Shown: positions 1 to 9,205, numbered from the stretch's first letter. The stretch is DNA of 64,000 nucleotides from Muribaculaceae bacterium (GCA_017462345.1 JAFTRI010000023.1:221883-285882), one strand, 5' to 3'. The notes: generated from the sequence alone by a model not told the origin. Numbers and translations are program-made.

Positions 1-575
1 GAGACAGCGTCGGAATGGTACAGGTCATCGGTGTCGACGATTGTCTCTAACCTGTTGTGTTCGGCAAGCAGATGGGTGTAGGTGTACAGGAACGGGCTGT
101 CGGTCTTCAGATGGACAATGCCTCCGGCAACCATCACCTGCCGGTACAGTTCGAGAAAACGTGTCGATGTGAGGCGTTTGCGCTCTTTTTTCATTTGCGG
201 GTCGGGAAATGTTATCCATATCTCCGCAACCTCGTCCTCTGCGAAAAAGTGTGGCAGCAGCTCGATGTTAGTACGCAGGAATGCGACGTTTTTCAGTTTC
301 GCGGTCTCTGCCTGCCGTGCTCCTGTCCACATGCGTGCTCCCTTGATGTCGATTCCTATGAAATTCTTGTCGGGGAACTTGCGTGCAAGCCCTACGGCAT
401 ATTCACCCTTGCCGCAGCCGAGTTCAAGCACGATAGGGTTGTCGTTGCGGAAATATTCCTTTCCCCATTGTCCTCGCAATGGGAAGCCTGATTCTTTTAA
501 AACGGAAAAAGGATATTGGAACACACAGTCCATGGTTTCCATATCCTTGAATTTCTTTAGCTTGTTTTTTCCCAT
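1..575 (-). CDS. trmB: tRNA (guanine-N7-)-methyltransferase, C-terminus cut off by window edge
   Basis: This enzyme methylates guanine 46 of tRNA to m7G, using S-adenosylmethionine. I translated the minus strand from the ATG at 573-575; the frame stays open for 191 residues to base 1, so the end of the protein lies outside the window. The SAM-binding motif [10 protein letters not shown] is at about residues 50-59. The family motif TFPDPQ is at about 122-127, followed by a basic stretch (KKERKR). The N-terminal segment rich in lysine is usual for the family. The leucine-rich repeat gene lies 45 bases upstream on the same strand, so the two could be cotranscribed; I saw no TAnnTTTG box in the gap. 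Confidence 0.93.
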   Translation of the reverse strand, partial: MGKNKLKKFKDMETMDCVFQYPFSVLKESGFPLRGQWGKEYFRNDNPIVLELGCGKGEYAVGLARKFPDKNFIGIDIKGARMWTGARQAETAKLKNVAFLRTNIELLPHFFAEDEVAEIWITFPDPQMKKERKRLTSTRFLELYRQVMVAGGIVHLKTDSPFLYTYTHLLAEHNRLETIVDTDDLYHSDAV

Positions 576-620
576 ATCGGTATAATGAGCATACAGTGAA
601 AATACTGCTGCCGGCTCCGC

Positions 621-2117
621 TTAGTGGCGGGCGAGCTTCAGTGTCGCCTGTGTGCCGTCGGTAAGCGATGCTTTGATGATGTAGATGCGGCAGTCCTGTC
701 CGCCGGTGTCGACCGTGACTTCATCGGCATGAGGCGTGGCATATACATGCTGGCGACCGGATGAATCATATAGGGCAAGCCGCTCTATTTCTCCGTTTGC
801 TTTCACTGTGAGCATGTTGCCGGTAAAGTAAGCGATAACGCTGTTTCCTGTGATTTCATCCGTCATGAGCTCCTCCACCGATGTTACTGCGGTGATGTTG
901 AACTCTTTCCATTGTTCTGCTGTCGAGAAGTCGGTGTATAGCGGTGTGTCCACGATCAGGGATGCCGATGCCTGGTCAACTCCTTGCCACACGTTTTCCC
1001 CAAGTTCGGGTACTGCGGTAAGGTCTTCGGCATTCAGTCGTGTCAGGCTTTCCCATCCTTCAAATGCGTTGTTCCCGATGTATGAGAGTGACGAGGGCAG
1101 TGTAAATGTGGTGACGTGGTTCCAGCCTGTCATCGCATACGCGTTTATTGCGGTCACTCCCGAGTGGACAACGGCTGTGGTGTCAATCGTGGTTGCGCCT
1201 TTGAATACATATTCGGCAACCTCGGTGCATGATGCCGGCATGTTGAAGTCCACAAGTTCAGGGTCATCGAAGAATGCCCCCTTGCCTATTGTGGTGATAT
1301 TGTCATTTAGTGAGACGGAAACAAGTCCGTTACAGTTGGCGAATGCCCATTCTCCTATTGTTCTCATGGCTGGGTTCTCGCTTAGATTGACACTTGTCAG
1401 CCCCGCACATTGGAATGCGTAGTTACCTATTGCCGACAGTGTTGCCGGAAATACTACGCTCTTTACTGCCGAGCAGTTGTTGAATGCCGCGTCGCCTATA
1501 GTCTTGAGCGAAGCCGGTAGAGTCACATCGTAAAGTGAATAGCAGCGGGCGAATGTGGCTTCGTTGATTGACAGTATACCGTTGCCTATCTTTACTGTTT
1601 TGAGGTTGTCGCAATCCATGAATGCGTGTGATGCAAGCGAAGTTACCGAAGCCGGGATTTCCACTGATGTGAGTTGGTCGCAGTCGCTGAATGCCCCCAT
1701 CCCTATAGTTGTTACCGTTGCCGGAATGGTGATGGCGGTCAACGGTGTGGATGACAGTGCACCTTCTCCTATCTCCACAAGCGAAGCCGGCAATGTTACA
1801 CTTGATAATTTAGTTCCCATCAGCGAGTAGGCCGGCAGTGTGTTTGCTGCATAGTCGGTTTTACCTGTGATTATGGCGTCACCCGAGTAGGAGGCTATAG
1901 TTGCTTTCGAGAGGTCGAGTGTTGTCAATCCGGTCATCGACTGGCCGATGAACTCGAAGTCCGACGCATCCATTTCTCCTGAAACGGCAAGGGTTGTTTC
2001 TGCGGTATTTTCCCCTATTGCGGCCTGTAGTCCTCCGGCACTGATGGTCACTTCGACGGCTCCGGCCGATAGTCCTAATGTGGCACAAGCCGATATAAGA
2101 TAAAGTCTGATATTCAT
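621..2117 (-). CDS. BspA-type leucine-rich repeat surface protein
   Basis: A 498-residue exported protein. The first 20 residues form a signal peptide (hydrophobic LISACATLGLSAGA). From about residue 105 to 370 there are roughly eleven repeats of 22-24 residues with the BspA pattern (LPASLxxIGxxAFxxCxxL), the LRR_5 family. The last 70 residues form a small beta domain ending in a basic tail, resembling type A sorting domains of the type IX secretion system. Proteins of this family are surface adhesins or binding proteins in Bacteroidetes; a specific ligand cannot be read from the sequence. A promoter-like box lies 33 bases upstream of the start. Confidence 0.85.
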   Translation of the reverse strand: MNIRLYLISACATLGLSAGAVEVTISAGGLQAAIGENTAETTLAVSGEMDASDFEFIGQSMTGLTTLDLSKATIASYSGDAIITGKTDYAANTLPAYSLMGTKLSSVTLPASLVEIGEGALSSTPLTAITIPATVTTIGMGAFSDCDQLTSVEIPASVTSLASHAFMDCDNLKTVKIGNGILSINEATFARCYSLYDVTLPASLKTIGDAAFNNCSAVKSVVFPATLSAIGNYAFQCAGLTSVNLSENPAMRTIGEWAFANCNGLVSVSLNDNITTIGKGAFFDDPELVDFNMPASCTEVAEYVFKGATTIDTTAVVHSGVTAINAYAMTGWNHVTTFTLPSSLSYIGNNAFEGWESLTRLNAEDLTAVPELGENVWQGVDQASASLIVDTPLYTDFSTAEQWKEFNITAVTSVEELMTDEITGNSVIAYFTGNMLTVKANGEIERLALYDSSGRQHVYATPHADEVTVDTGGQDCRIYIIKASLTDGTQATLKLARH

Positions 2118-2149
2118 GAATCGGTAAGGTATAAATGTATTTAATCACG

Positions 2150-2157
2150 CAAAATTA
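2150..2157 (-). promoter_or_regulatory. Bacteroidota -7 box for the leucine-rich repeat gene
   Basis: The minus strand reads TAATTTTG, matching TAnnTTTG. It is 33 bases upstream of the ATG at 2117. No clear -33 TTTG partner was identified. Confidence 0.5.
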
Positions 2158-2203
2158 ATAAAAAATCTGAATATCACACAATTGCTTCCCCTTGTTTTAA
2201 CAG

Positions 2204-2241
2204 CGACGGTCTCCTGCCCATTGTGGAGCGGGAGACCGTCG
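2204..2241. terminator. Strong stem-loop downstream of the FKBP operon
   Basis: A perfect 11-bp inverted repeat (CGACGGTCTCC at 2204-2214, GGAGACCGTCG at 2231-2241) extends to 14 bp with one G-U pair. It sits 25 bases after the last FKBP stop codon. There is no clear uridine run on either strand, so it may be a weak or bidirectional terminator or an mRNA 3-prime stabiliser. Confidence 0.55.
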
Positions 2242-2265
2242 GTATGTCCTGATTGTAGAAACCGG

Positions 2266-3150
2266 TTACTTGTCGGGGTTGATGTCGATCAATTCAACTT
2301 CGTAGATGAGCGTTGTATTGGGCCCTACACCGAGTTGAGGGATGCCGTCAACGCCATAACCTATCTCGCCGGGGATATAAAGGTTATACTTGCTGCCTTT
2401 CTTCATCATCTTCAATCCTTCGGCAAACCCCGGGATGACCTGGGCAACCGACAGGCGGGCGGGATTGTCTCCCGATTCCTGGGCAATCTTGCCGTCAATG
2501 AGTTTGAACACGTATTTTACAAGTACCACGTCACCGTCTTTCACGGTTTCTCCCTCTCCTTCGGCAATCACTTTGTAGGAGAGTCCTGATTCGGTGGTCT
2601 TGATTGATGCGTCCTCTTTCTTGAGGTTATTGATGAATGCCTCACCTGTCTTGCGGTTCTGTATTGCCTCCGGGCTGTTGGCTTTATCTTCCTTGATTTT
2701 TGCCAGAACCTTTTCTTCTGCCCTCCTTACAAGACCTGAGCCGGCAGCATTGATCTCGTTGATGTTGGGGACTGAATCGGCAAGGAATGCCTTTTCGAAT
2801 GCAGCGATTATTTTCTGACGGTCAAGTTTGTTGGCTTTTGCGAGATAGTCGAGATTGCCGTTGAGCTGGAGACCGATGTGTACACCGATGAAATAGCCGT
2901 GATTGGAAGTGTCGGCAAGCAGCACGGTCTTGATGCCTTCAATTACATCTTTCTTGTTGATACGTGCACGCTGATCCTCATTGAGGTTGTCGATTTCGTG
3001 GTTTACTCCGACACCGCTCACTGTACCTATGTACACGGAGAGGGAATCCTCGAAGTTGTTGGCTCCGGTGTCGGATGCGGAATTGCCGCAACTTGTGGTA
3101 ACACCTGCCATCAAAGCAGCGAGACCACAGAACATAATGCTTTTTTTCAT
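2266..3150 (-). CDS. FKBP-type peptidyl-prolyl isomerase-like lipoprotein with altered active site
   Basis: A 294-residue lipoprotein with lipobox VTTSC (Cys21). An FKBP N-terminal dimerisation-type helical region covers about residues 35-175 and an FKBP domain about 190-290 (GYGVDGIPQLGVGPNTTL loop present). At the place where the other two FKBPs read VFDS, this one reads IAQES, so the Phe-Asp pair of the canonical catalytic pocket is missing. It is therefore likely a chaperone or binding protein with weak or no isomerase activity. The Cys is followed by GNSAS with no acidic run, which suggests a periplasmic rather than surface location. It is the last gene of a three-FKBP operon, 21 bases after the previous stop. 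Confidence 0.85.
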   Translation of the reverse strand: MKKSIMFCGLAALMAGVTTSCGNSASDTGANNFEDSLSVYIGTVSGVGVNHEIDNLNEDQRARINKKDVIEGIKTVLLADTSNHGYFIGVHIGLQLNGNLDYLAKANKLDRQKIIAAFEKAFLADSVPNINEINAAGSGLVRRAEEKVLAKIKEDKANSPEAIQNRKTGEAFINNLKKEDASIKTTESGLSYKVIAEGEGETVKDGDVVLVKYVFKLIDGKIAQESGDNPARLSVAQVIPGFAEGLKMMKKGSKYNLYIPGEIGYGVDGIPQLGVGPNTTLIYEVELIDINPDK

Positions 3151-3171
3151 AATGCTTTCAGTATAGTTAAA

Positions 3172-3975
3172 TTATTTGTTTCCTATTATTTCAATCAGTT
3201 TTACGTCAAAGTCGAGTACCGAGTTTCCGGGTATGACGCCGTCAATCCCTTTTTTTCCGTATCCGAGCGATGCGGGGATAAACAGCCGGTAGCTGCCACC
3301 CGGTTTCATCATCAGCAATCCCTCGGTAAAACCTTTTACGAGCCGGTTGACGTCAAATGTCACGGGCTCGTCGGTAGAGTCGAATACCGTACCGTCCGAC
3401 AGGCGTCCGGTGTAGGTGACTTTTACCTTATCGGTCAAGGACGGGTGTTGCTGTCCCGTTCCGTCGGTGATGACTTCGAACAGCAGTCCCGACGATGTCT
3501 TTATAACGCTTTTCCTCTCAAGTTGTTTGTTAAGGAATTCCTGTTGTGATGAGATGCTGACGGTATCGGGTGCGGTGTTGCGTCCGAGATAGGAATTAAG
3601 ATAGGCATCGGCACTTTTGCGGTCGAATCCTGTGGACTTTCCGGCAAGGGCGTCACGGAGACTGTTGCAGAAATTCTCCACGTCGACCGGCAACCCCATT
3701 TCCTGTATCTGCTTGATGCGCTGTGAGAGTACCATCCCTTCCGATAATCCGCGCAGATAGGGCGCTTCGGATGCCGGAGTGGAAAATGCCTTGCACAGTC
3801 CGCGCAGGAACTCGTTTCTTGACACGCTGTCGTTGGCGGGATATGCGCGGTCGAGTTGCGGCCGCAGATACTCGCCCCACACCGTGGCTGTGGCTGCCGA
3901 AACCGAGTCGGTCGTCTCGGCTGCGGTGGATATGCCGGCAACGAGTACAAGTGACAGAAATACCGGTAGTCTCAT
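3172..3975 (-). CDS. Periplasmic FKBP-type peptidyl-prolyl cis-trans isomerase
   Basis: 267 residues with a cleavable signal peptide (about residues 1-19, ending in AGISTAA). A helical N-terminal region is followed by a C-terminal FKBP domain from about residue 165 to 264. The catalytic pocket motif GTVFDST and the loop LGYGKKGIDGVIPGNS are intact, so it should be an active isomerase that folds periplasmic or outer membrane proteins. It starts 4 bases after the cytoplasmic FKBP stop and precedes the lipoprotein FKBP, a tight three-gene operon. Confidence 0.87.
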   Translation of the reverse strand: MRLPVFLSLVLVAGISTAAETTDSVSAATATVWGEYLRPQLDRAYPANDSVSRNEFLRGLCKAFSTPASEAPYLRGLSEGMVLSQRIKQIQEMGLPVDVENFCNSLRDALAGKSTGFDRKSADAYLNSYLGRNTAPDTVSISSQQEFLNKQLERKSVIKTSSGLLFEVITDGTGQQHPSLTDKVKVTYTGRLSDGTVFDSTDEPVTFDVNRLVKGFTEGLLMMKPGGSYRLFIPASLGYGKKGIDGVIPGNSVLDFDVKLIEIIGNK

Positions 3976-3979
3976 ACTG

Positions 3980-4606
3980 CTATTTGCCTACGACTTTCAA
4001 CAGTTCGACATCAAAAATCAATGTGGCGTTGGGACCTATGATATTGCCTGCCCCGTTGGCTCCGTAGGCAAGGTTTCCGGGGATATAAAGACGCCATTGC
4101 GAGCCGGATTTCATCATCTGGAGTGCCTCGACCCATCCGGCAATAACCTGTGTGACGCCGAATGTTGCAGGTTCTCCGCGTTCAACCGAACTGTCAAATA
4201 CCGTTCCGTCGATCAGTTTTCCGGTGTAGTGGACGACAACCTGGTCACTTGCCGATGGCATTGCCCCGTCACCTTCCTTGAGTACCTCATATTGCAATCC
4301 GCTTGCGGTGGTGTGCACTTCGGCACGTTTGCCGTTTTCGGTGAGGAATTTTTCCCCGGCGGCTTGATTCACCTTGGCCATTTCTTTTGCTGCCTCCTGT
4401 TGCTTTGCTTCCATCGCTTGGAAAAAGTCACGGATTTCGGCCTTCGCCTCATCGTAGGTCATCTTGGGTGTTGCTCCGTCGAATACAGCGGCGACACCGT
4501 CGGCAAAGTCCTTTACGTTTATGGTCTGTATGCCGGAACTCTTGAAGTTATTGCCCATGCTGAGTCCTAAGGCATAGCTTATACGATCTAATTCTTTATT
4601 ATCCAT
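3980..4606 (-). CDS. FKBP-type peptidyl-prolyl cis-trans isomerase, FklB/Mip-like, no signal peptide
   Basis: 208 residues from the ATG at 4604-4606 (MDNKELDRISYALG). An upstream in-frame ATG at 4639 is rejected because the promoter -7 box overlaps it. No signal peptide is visible, so a cytoplasmic enzyme is likely. The N-terminal helical dimerisation domain covers about residues 1-100 and the FKBP domain about 110-208, with catalytic motif GTVFDSS and loop LAYGANGAGNIIGPNA intact. It is the first gene of the three-FKBP operon and carries the only recognisable promoter of that operon. Confidence 0.88.
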   Translation of the reverse strand: MDNKELDRISYALGLSMGNNFKSSGIQTINVKDFADGVAAVFDGATPKMTYDEAKAEIRDFFQAMEAKQQEAAKEMAKVNQAAGEKFLTENGKRAEVHTTASGLQYEVLKEGDGAMPSASDQVVVHYTGKLIDGTVFDSSVERGEPATFGVTQVIAGWVEALQMMKSGSQWRLYIPGNLAYGANGAGNIIGPNATLIFDVELLKVVGK

Positions 4607-4636
4607 AAAATTAAGCTGATTAATGTTTATATTGCG

Positions 4637-4644
4637 CAAAGGTA
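4637..4644 (-). promoter_or_regulatory. -7 promoter box of the FKBP operon
   Basis: The minus strand reads TACCTTTG followed by C, the Bacteroidota consensus. It lies about 30 bases upstream of the ATG at 4606 and overlaps the alternative ATG at 4639, which fixes the start of the first FKBP. No clear -33 TTTG is visible. Confidence 0.65.
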
Positions 4645-4726
4645 GGAATAAATCATAAATTTTAATTCATAATAATTCATAACGTGGGTTGTGCCTCTGC
4701 CCGTCTTCCCGATGGGGATTGCGCGT

Positions 4727-5422
4727 TTAGCAACGCAGGTCGTAGTTGATTATGGATTCGACAAGATAAAGGTCGATAATGTCTTCGCGCATTACTTCCA
4801 TGTCATCGTATGTGGGGTTGGCGCTGTGCAGTATAACCTTGTCTTTTTCGGGATGACGGCGCAGGTATTTTACCATGCGGTAGTCTTCCATGACTATGAC
4901 ATAGATTTGTCCCCAAAAGATGTTACGCCGGTCAGTCAGGGGGCGTATGGCGATAAAGCCACCGTTCATTATCACCGGTGTCATGCTGTCGCCGTTGACT
5001 CTGACGATGCTGCACGAGCGGTTGAGTTGTGGCAGGTCGACTACTCCTACTATGCGGTCCTCGGTGAACATGCGGCTCAGTTCGGCACACCCGGCAGTGA
5101 CATCTATATCGTAGACCGGCACACCGTTGCGGCGTGGCGAAAGGATGTGTACCGGCTGCCCTATTTCAAGTTCACGGGCGTGGACACTTTTGGCGTAGGG
5201 CACGTCAGTTCCGTCTCGAAGCCATTGTTTTGATACCCCCAGATCTACAACTATACGGTTGATTAGTGAGTCGTTTACCGGTAATTTACCGCTCAGGTGC
5301 TTGGACAAGTTGGACGGGTCGATGGATATGCGTCGGGCAAACTCTGCCTGCGACATCTTCGACTGTCTGATGAGGTAGCGCAGACGGTCGACAACTGTTT
5401 CGTCCTGTCGTTTCTCGCTCAT
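4727..5422 (-). CDS. LexA-like transcriptional regulator (HTH plus S24 peptidase domain)
   Basis: 231 residues. The N-terminal helix-turn-helix (about residues 8-65, SQAEFARRISIDPSNLSKHL) is XRE-like. The C-terminal half is an S24/LexA autoprotease: putative cleavage site Ala110-Gly111 (VTAGCAE), nucleophile Ser146 in VNGDSMTP and general base Lys185 in YRMVKY, 39 residues apart as expected. Such proteins repress target genes until self-cleavage during DNA damage, or act as phage-type repressors; no phage genes are near. It begins 7 bases after the stop of the secreted endonuclease gene on the same strand, so the two are probably cotranscribed. Confidence 0.87.
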   Translation of the reverse strand: MSEKRQDETVVDRLRYLIRQSKMSQAEFARRISIDPSNLSKHLSGKLPVNDSLINRIVVDLGVSKQWLRDGTDVPYAKSVHARELEIGQPVHILSPRRNGVPVYDIDVTAGCAELSRMFTEDRIVGVVDLPQLNRSCSIVRVNGDSMTPVIMNGGFIAIRPLTDRRNIFWGQIYVIVMEDYRMVKYLRRHPEKDKVILHSANPTYDDMEVMREDIIDLYLVESIINYDLRC

Positions 5423-5429
5423 GGATGCA

Positions 5430-7076
5430 TTATTTTACGATTACGCGTTCGGGACGCGGAAGCTGTGTCGTGGTAATGAAGTAGATGCCGGTGGCGAGAG
5501 GCACTGTCATGCCGTCCTCTACTGCGGGTATCGACATGACGGTCTTTCCCGATATGTCGTAGACGGTCGCTCCTTGGACAGTACCGTTGCATGAGAACAT
5601 TACTCCCCCTTGAACCGGAATTATTGACGGCCGGTTGTCGGCAGATGTTCCCGTAATTCCGGCGTGTTCGACAAATATGACATTGGATAAGGGCGACCGG
5701 TGACCGAGACGTACCGACTGTACGGTGTAGCTCTCGGAATCAGACCCGTCAAAGTCGGTGATTTCAAGTGAGTTGGACTCGGCTTCGATTTCCTCGGTAG
5801 AAGTTTCTCCGCCGATGTAGCGGGTGCGGTTGACGATGTAGTAGTCTATATCGTCACTTGCCGGTATTTCCCAATTGGCTGTATAGCCGGTAGTTGTTAT
5901 GTCTGTTGCAGGCAGGGCTGTAATTGCCGACAGGGATGGAGCATCGAGGCACTCGCCGTTGAGTGTAATACCTCTTGAGCCTGTTATTCCTCCGTCCGAT
6001 ACTATCAGCTTGGTGGTGTGGGCGCCTGTGGCTGTCGGGGTATAGGTGATTTCAAGCCAATAGCCCTCTTCGCTGTTAACGAGTGATGTGGCGATGCTCT
6101 CGCTTGAAAGGGAAAACATTGCCTTATCGTTGCGTGACAGTGTGAGCGACAATGTGCCGGTGAGATTCTCACCGTTGAAATACAGCCGGTTGGTGACCGA
6201 TGATCCTATCGCTACCTGTCCGAAATCGAGCGACATGCCTTGGGTAGGGGTAATGAGGTTGGGCTCTCCGCTCGGAGTGTCCTCTATGTCAGTATAGAAC
6301 AGTTCCCCTTTCTTGTCGCCCCAGATGTATTCGGCAAGTTGCGGGAAGTCGATGAACGGGTTGCGGTTGTTCTGGAAGAGGTACACCTGTTCGTTGCGGT
6401 CTATCTCTTTTTGGCTCACCGGGTCTTGCCGATGCCATTTGAGCAGTAGTTCTTGTGTCCATGCGTTGAGAGTGGGGTAGTCTCCTTGCTGGAACATATA
6501 GGTGTACTTCCAGATAAGATCCTGATAGCACGTTGCCATGTAGAAATAGGTGCGAGCAAAGTCCCCCTTGTACTCGTCGGCAGGCTCGAAGACTTTTGCC
6601 GCTCCTCCACCTTGACCTGAAACCGGAGTGCCTACCTTGCTCACTCCGTTGTCAAACGATGTAACGGAAACCGTTCCGAGCGGATAATTGCTCTTGGCTG
6701 TGTTGGCGTCCTTTTCCGACGGGTATAGGTGGTTAAGGTCGGTATAGGCGGGTGTGCTTGAGCTTCCGCCCCACCAGCTTTTGGGTACGGAGTGCTCACG
6801 GTTCATTCCGCTGAAACTCGGCAGATAGAATGTTTCGCCGGAGTACATCTCCCACCACAATAGGCCGTCGGGACGGGCATCGGTCTTTTGGAAATATTTT
6901 GGCAGGTCACTGTATGACGAGACTAATGTGTGTGGTGAGATTATGGTATATGCCGCGTATTTTAATGCGGCTTCCTTTTTACCGTTGAGTCCGGAATAAT
7001 ACCCTGCCGGAATCTCCGCATTCATTGTGAATGCGATAATGGCCATTATGATGGTGAGTAGCGATTTAGATGTCAT
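5430..7076 (-). CDS. Secreted endonuclease I family protein with C-terminal sorting-like domain
   Basis: 548 residues with a signal peptide (about 1-20, TIIMAIIAFTMNA). The catalytic region at about residues 21-265 matches the endonuclease I family and contains the signature NREHSVPKSWW (92-102) and the downstream DLNHLYPSEKDANTAKSN. A beta-rich spacer follows, with a fibronectin-III-like segment at about 385-470. The last 60 residues resemble a type IX secretion sorting domain (GATVYDISGKTVM, then a basic end). The predicted role is cutting DNA or RNA outside the cell. A full Bacteroidota promoter lies upstream. The gene is upstream of, and close to, the LexA-like regulator and near other nuclease and OB-fold genes. 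Confidence 0.88.
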   Translation of the reverse strand: MTSKSLLTIIMAIIAFTMNAEIPAGYYSGLNGKKEAALKYAAYTIISPHTLVSSYSDLPKYFQKTDARPDGLLWWEMYSGETFYLPSFSGMNREHSVPKSWWGGSSSTPAYTDLNHLYPSEKDANTAKSNYPLGTVSVTSFDNGVSKVGTPVSGQGGGAAKVFEPADEYKGDFARTYFYMATCYQDLIWKYTYMFQQGDYPTLNAWTQELLLKWHRQDPVSQKEIDRNEQVYLFQNNRNPFIDFPQLAEYIWGDKKGELFYTDIEDTPSGEPNLITPTQGMSLDFGQVAIGSSVTNRLYFNGENLTGTLSLTLSRNDKAMFSLSSESIATSLVNSEEGYWLEITYTPTATGAHTTKLIVSDGGITGSRGITLNGECLDAPSLSAITALPATDITTTGYTANWEIPASDDIDYYIVNRTRYIGGETSTEEIEAESNSLEITDFDGSDSESYTVQSVRLGHRSPLSNVIFVEHAGITGTSADNRPSIIPVQGGVMFSCNGTVQGATVYDISGKTVMSIPAVEDGMTVPLATGIYFITTTQLPRPERVIVK

Positions 7077-7101
7077 CGTAACAGTGGGTTAATTCTGCCT
7101 G

Positions 7102-7133
7102 CAAATATAGCATAACTCCACTGATTGCGCAAA
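7102..7133 (-). promoter_or_regulatory. Promoter of the endonuclease I gene (-33 and -7)
   Basis: The minus strand shows TTTG (7130-7133), a 20-base spacer, then TATATTTG (7102-7109). Both match the Bacteroidota consensus in sequence and spacing. The start codon is 26 bases downstream. Confidence 0.75.
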
Positions 7134-7164
7134 GGAGAAAAGAAAAAGAAACGTTGAAAATTAA

Positions 7165-7196
7165 GGAAAGCCGCCCCGGGGTGGGAGCGGCTTCCG
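7165..7196 (-). terminator. Probable terminator after the OB-fold secreted protein gene
   Basis: A stem AAGCCGC/GCGGCTT (7168-7174 with 7187-7193) is followed on the minus strand by a moderately T-rich stretch. It separates the OB-fold gene from the endonuclease promoter. Confidence 0.5.
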
Positions 7197-7225
7197 CTAT
7201 GAGTGTGGCCGGTGAGCCGACCTGA

Positions 7226-9172
7226 TTACTTGCAGATGTGTTGCTTGGTAACCTTATTTCCGCGCTTCACGATATACAGACCGTTCTCGGGGTTGTTGAC
7301 TTTAACACCCTGGAGGTTGTAGTATTCGGCGGGAGCATTGCTGTTGTCGGTAACGGCACTTTCAATTCCTGACGGGTCAGATACCTTGATGGGTACAATC
7401 TGTGCCACTCCGTAGCGTACACTTATGAATCCCTCTACGGTAAGTGTCTTGCTCTCTTTGGTTATCACTTCAACAACGTCATAGTAGTTTGCATTGTTGA
7501 ACTGGTTGTAAAGGGTGATGCTGCCTGAGCCGTCTTCCATCGTATAGGTGTTGGCGATTGCTGCACCGGTGTCGTCGGTCGATTCAATTACCGATACGCC
7601 TTTGAGGATAATGTATTGGGAAACCTGGTCGACGGCGATATCCTCAATCTGTACCTGTTCGGGTTCTACTGCCGTTCCTGAAACGGCGGTTCCGAATGTC
7701 GTGTCATCGGGAACCATTTCAAACAGACCCTGGCTATAGTTGGTGTAAGTGCCGGTTATGCCTGAGAGTTGGTCGCCGTTGCTGTACTTATTGGTCAGGT
7801 CACCGTAAACGAGCAGTGCGCTTGTGTCATCTTTTACGTAGAGATAGCGGCCATTCTGGTACATTACTGTGACTGTGCCGGTAATCTTTACTTTGGCAGT
7901 GGACGCCTTTGCAAGCCATTCGGCAATTGTTGCCACTTCTTCAATCGGGGCTTCGGGCTTGGACTGGGCTGTAGCTCCTTCTTCGTAAAGGAATGGCATA
8001 GTGCCGCGTGCGTCGGGGTAGCTGCCGAAGTTGCCGTATGTCGGATCAAACTGTAAGTAGCAGTTCACGTAAGTGTTCAATATTTTCATTGTACCGTCGG
8101 TCTGCGGTTCAATTGTCCAGACTGCTCCGTTTTCAGGCATTGTCGTGTCACGATTCAGGCTGTAGTAAGGGGTTGTGCCGTCTGACTTGAATTTGCCGAA
8201 ATAATAGTAGCCTTCAGCATCCTGGATGGTGTATCCTCCATCGACAGCGGTGATGGTGAATGCGTTGGTCTTGTCAGTGGAAATGTATCCGTTTTCATCG
8301 GTTGCCGCTGTGGCCGGTACATATCCGTAATTGCCTGTGAGCGGGGTGGCAATCTTGTCATTGGCATAGATTACATAGTTCTTGCCGGAAGTTACGGCTT
8401 TTACGTACCCGTATGTGGCGGCTTCTACGATAGTGAAAGTTGCCGATGCCACATTGCTGTCGGCCATGCCTTCTTTTACTGCGATGGCGTTCACTGTGCA
8501 TGATTCGTTGATGACGAGTGCCGAAGAGTAAGGTGTAGAGGCATTAGTGGGTGCTGATCCGTCAACGGTGTAGTAGATGGCTGCGCCTTCCGTCCCGCAA
8601 GAGATGGTTACTTCGGTGCCTGCTACGATATCACCGCCATTGGGCGAGAATGTGGGCATTGCAACGGTCTGGACGGTAGAACCGCTTCCTGCCCCGGTAA
8701 TGTCTATCTGGGTGAAGCAGAGTTGTCCGGCCTTGGTTGCCCCGTCAGTCCCGAGTGTGGCTTTATCGCCTACGGTGAATGTTACGGTAGCTGCGTCACC
8801 TGTCCATTTGCATGTGTAGTCATCGGCTCCCGTGACAGTCATTGTTCCGGTGCTTGATGTAACGGTGGTCATGCGTTTCTTGCCTTGGGACGAGATCGTG
8901 AACGACACTTCGGTCATGTTGCCTGTCGCGCAGGTGATGGTGAATGTGTTGGCGGCATAAAGGCGTACGTCCCCGTTTTTATTGTAGGCGGGAGCTGTGG
9001 AAGATGTTTCACCTTTTGCCGGGGTAAACGTGTAGTCCCCGTTGGTCCATTCTTCTATTCCGGATATTGTTGTTCCTCCGGAAAATGGTGCTTGCTCGCT
9101 CATTACGAACGTGATTGCGTTGGCAGAGATGAATCCTACCAGTCAAAGAAGAGAAAGTAAGAGTTTCTTCAT
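7226..9172 (-). CDS. Secreted OB-fold / chitobiase-C-like repeat protein with in-frame TGA in the signal peptide (possible pseudogene)
   Basis: The frame begins at the ATG at 9170-9172 with a typical signal peptide (MKKLLLSLL, stop, LVGFISANA), but codon 10 is TGA at 9143-9145. The next in-frame ATG is at 9103 and gives 625 residues without a signal peptide. The mature part has an N-terminal beta domain, a chitobiase/beta-hexosaminidase C-terminal-like domain (about residues 145-225 counted from 9103; IYYTVDGSAPTNASTPYSS), a beta-trefoil-like middle, and an OB-fold-like region from about 395 (VKITGTVTVMYQNGRYLYV). A type IX-like tail ends it (YYNLQGVKVNNPENGLYIV). Either a recent nonsense mutation or a base-calling error explains the stop. 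Its OB-fold resembles the DUF5689 proteins nearby. Confidence 0.8.
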
Positions 9173-9205
9173 ACAGTAAGGAATTTAGAATTAATAAACT
9201 ATACG

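Noticed and set aside
850-1422. Long antisense frame opposite the leucine-rich repeat gene
   Set aside because: It is a shadow of the repeat coding sequence and has no protein family features. The same applies to many other antisense frames, for example 12252-12704 and 62101-62820.
3980-4639. Longer first FKBP with start at 4639
   Set aside because: The ATG overlaps the -7 box at 4637-4644; the start at 4606 fits FklB proteins.
4727-5422. LexA-like regulator as a prophage repressor
   Set aside because: No phage structural, integrase or replication genes occur in the window.
9143-9145. TGA in the OB-fold gene read as selenocysteine
   Set aside because: A signal peptide is not a place for selenocysteine, and no SECIS-like hairpin is evident directly after it.
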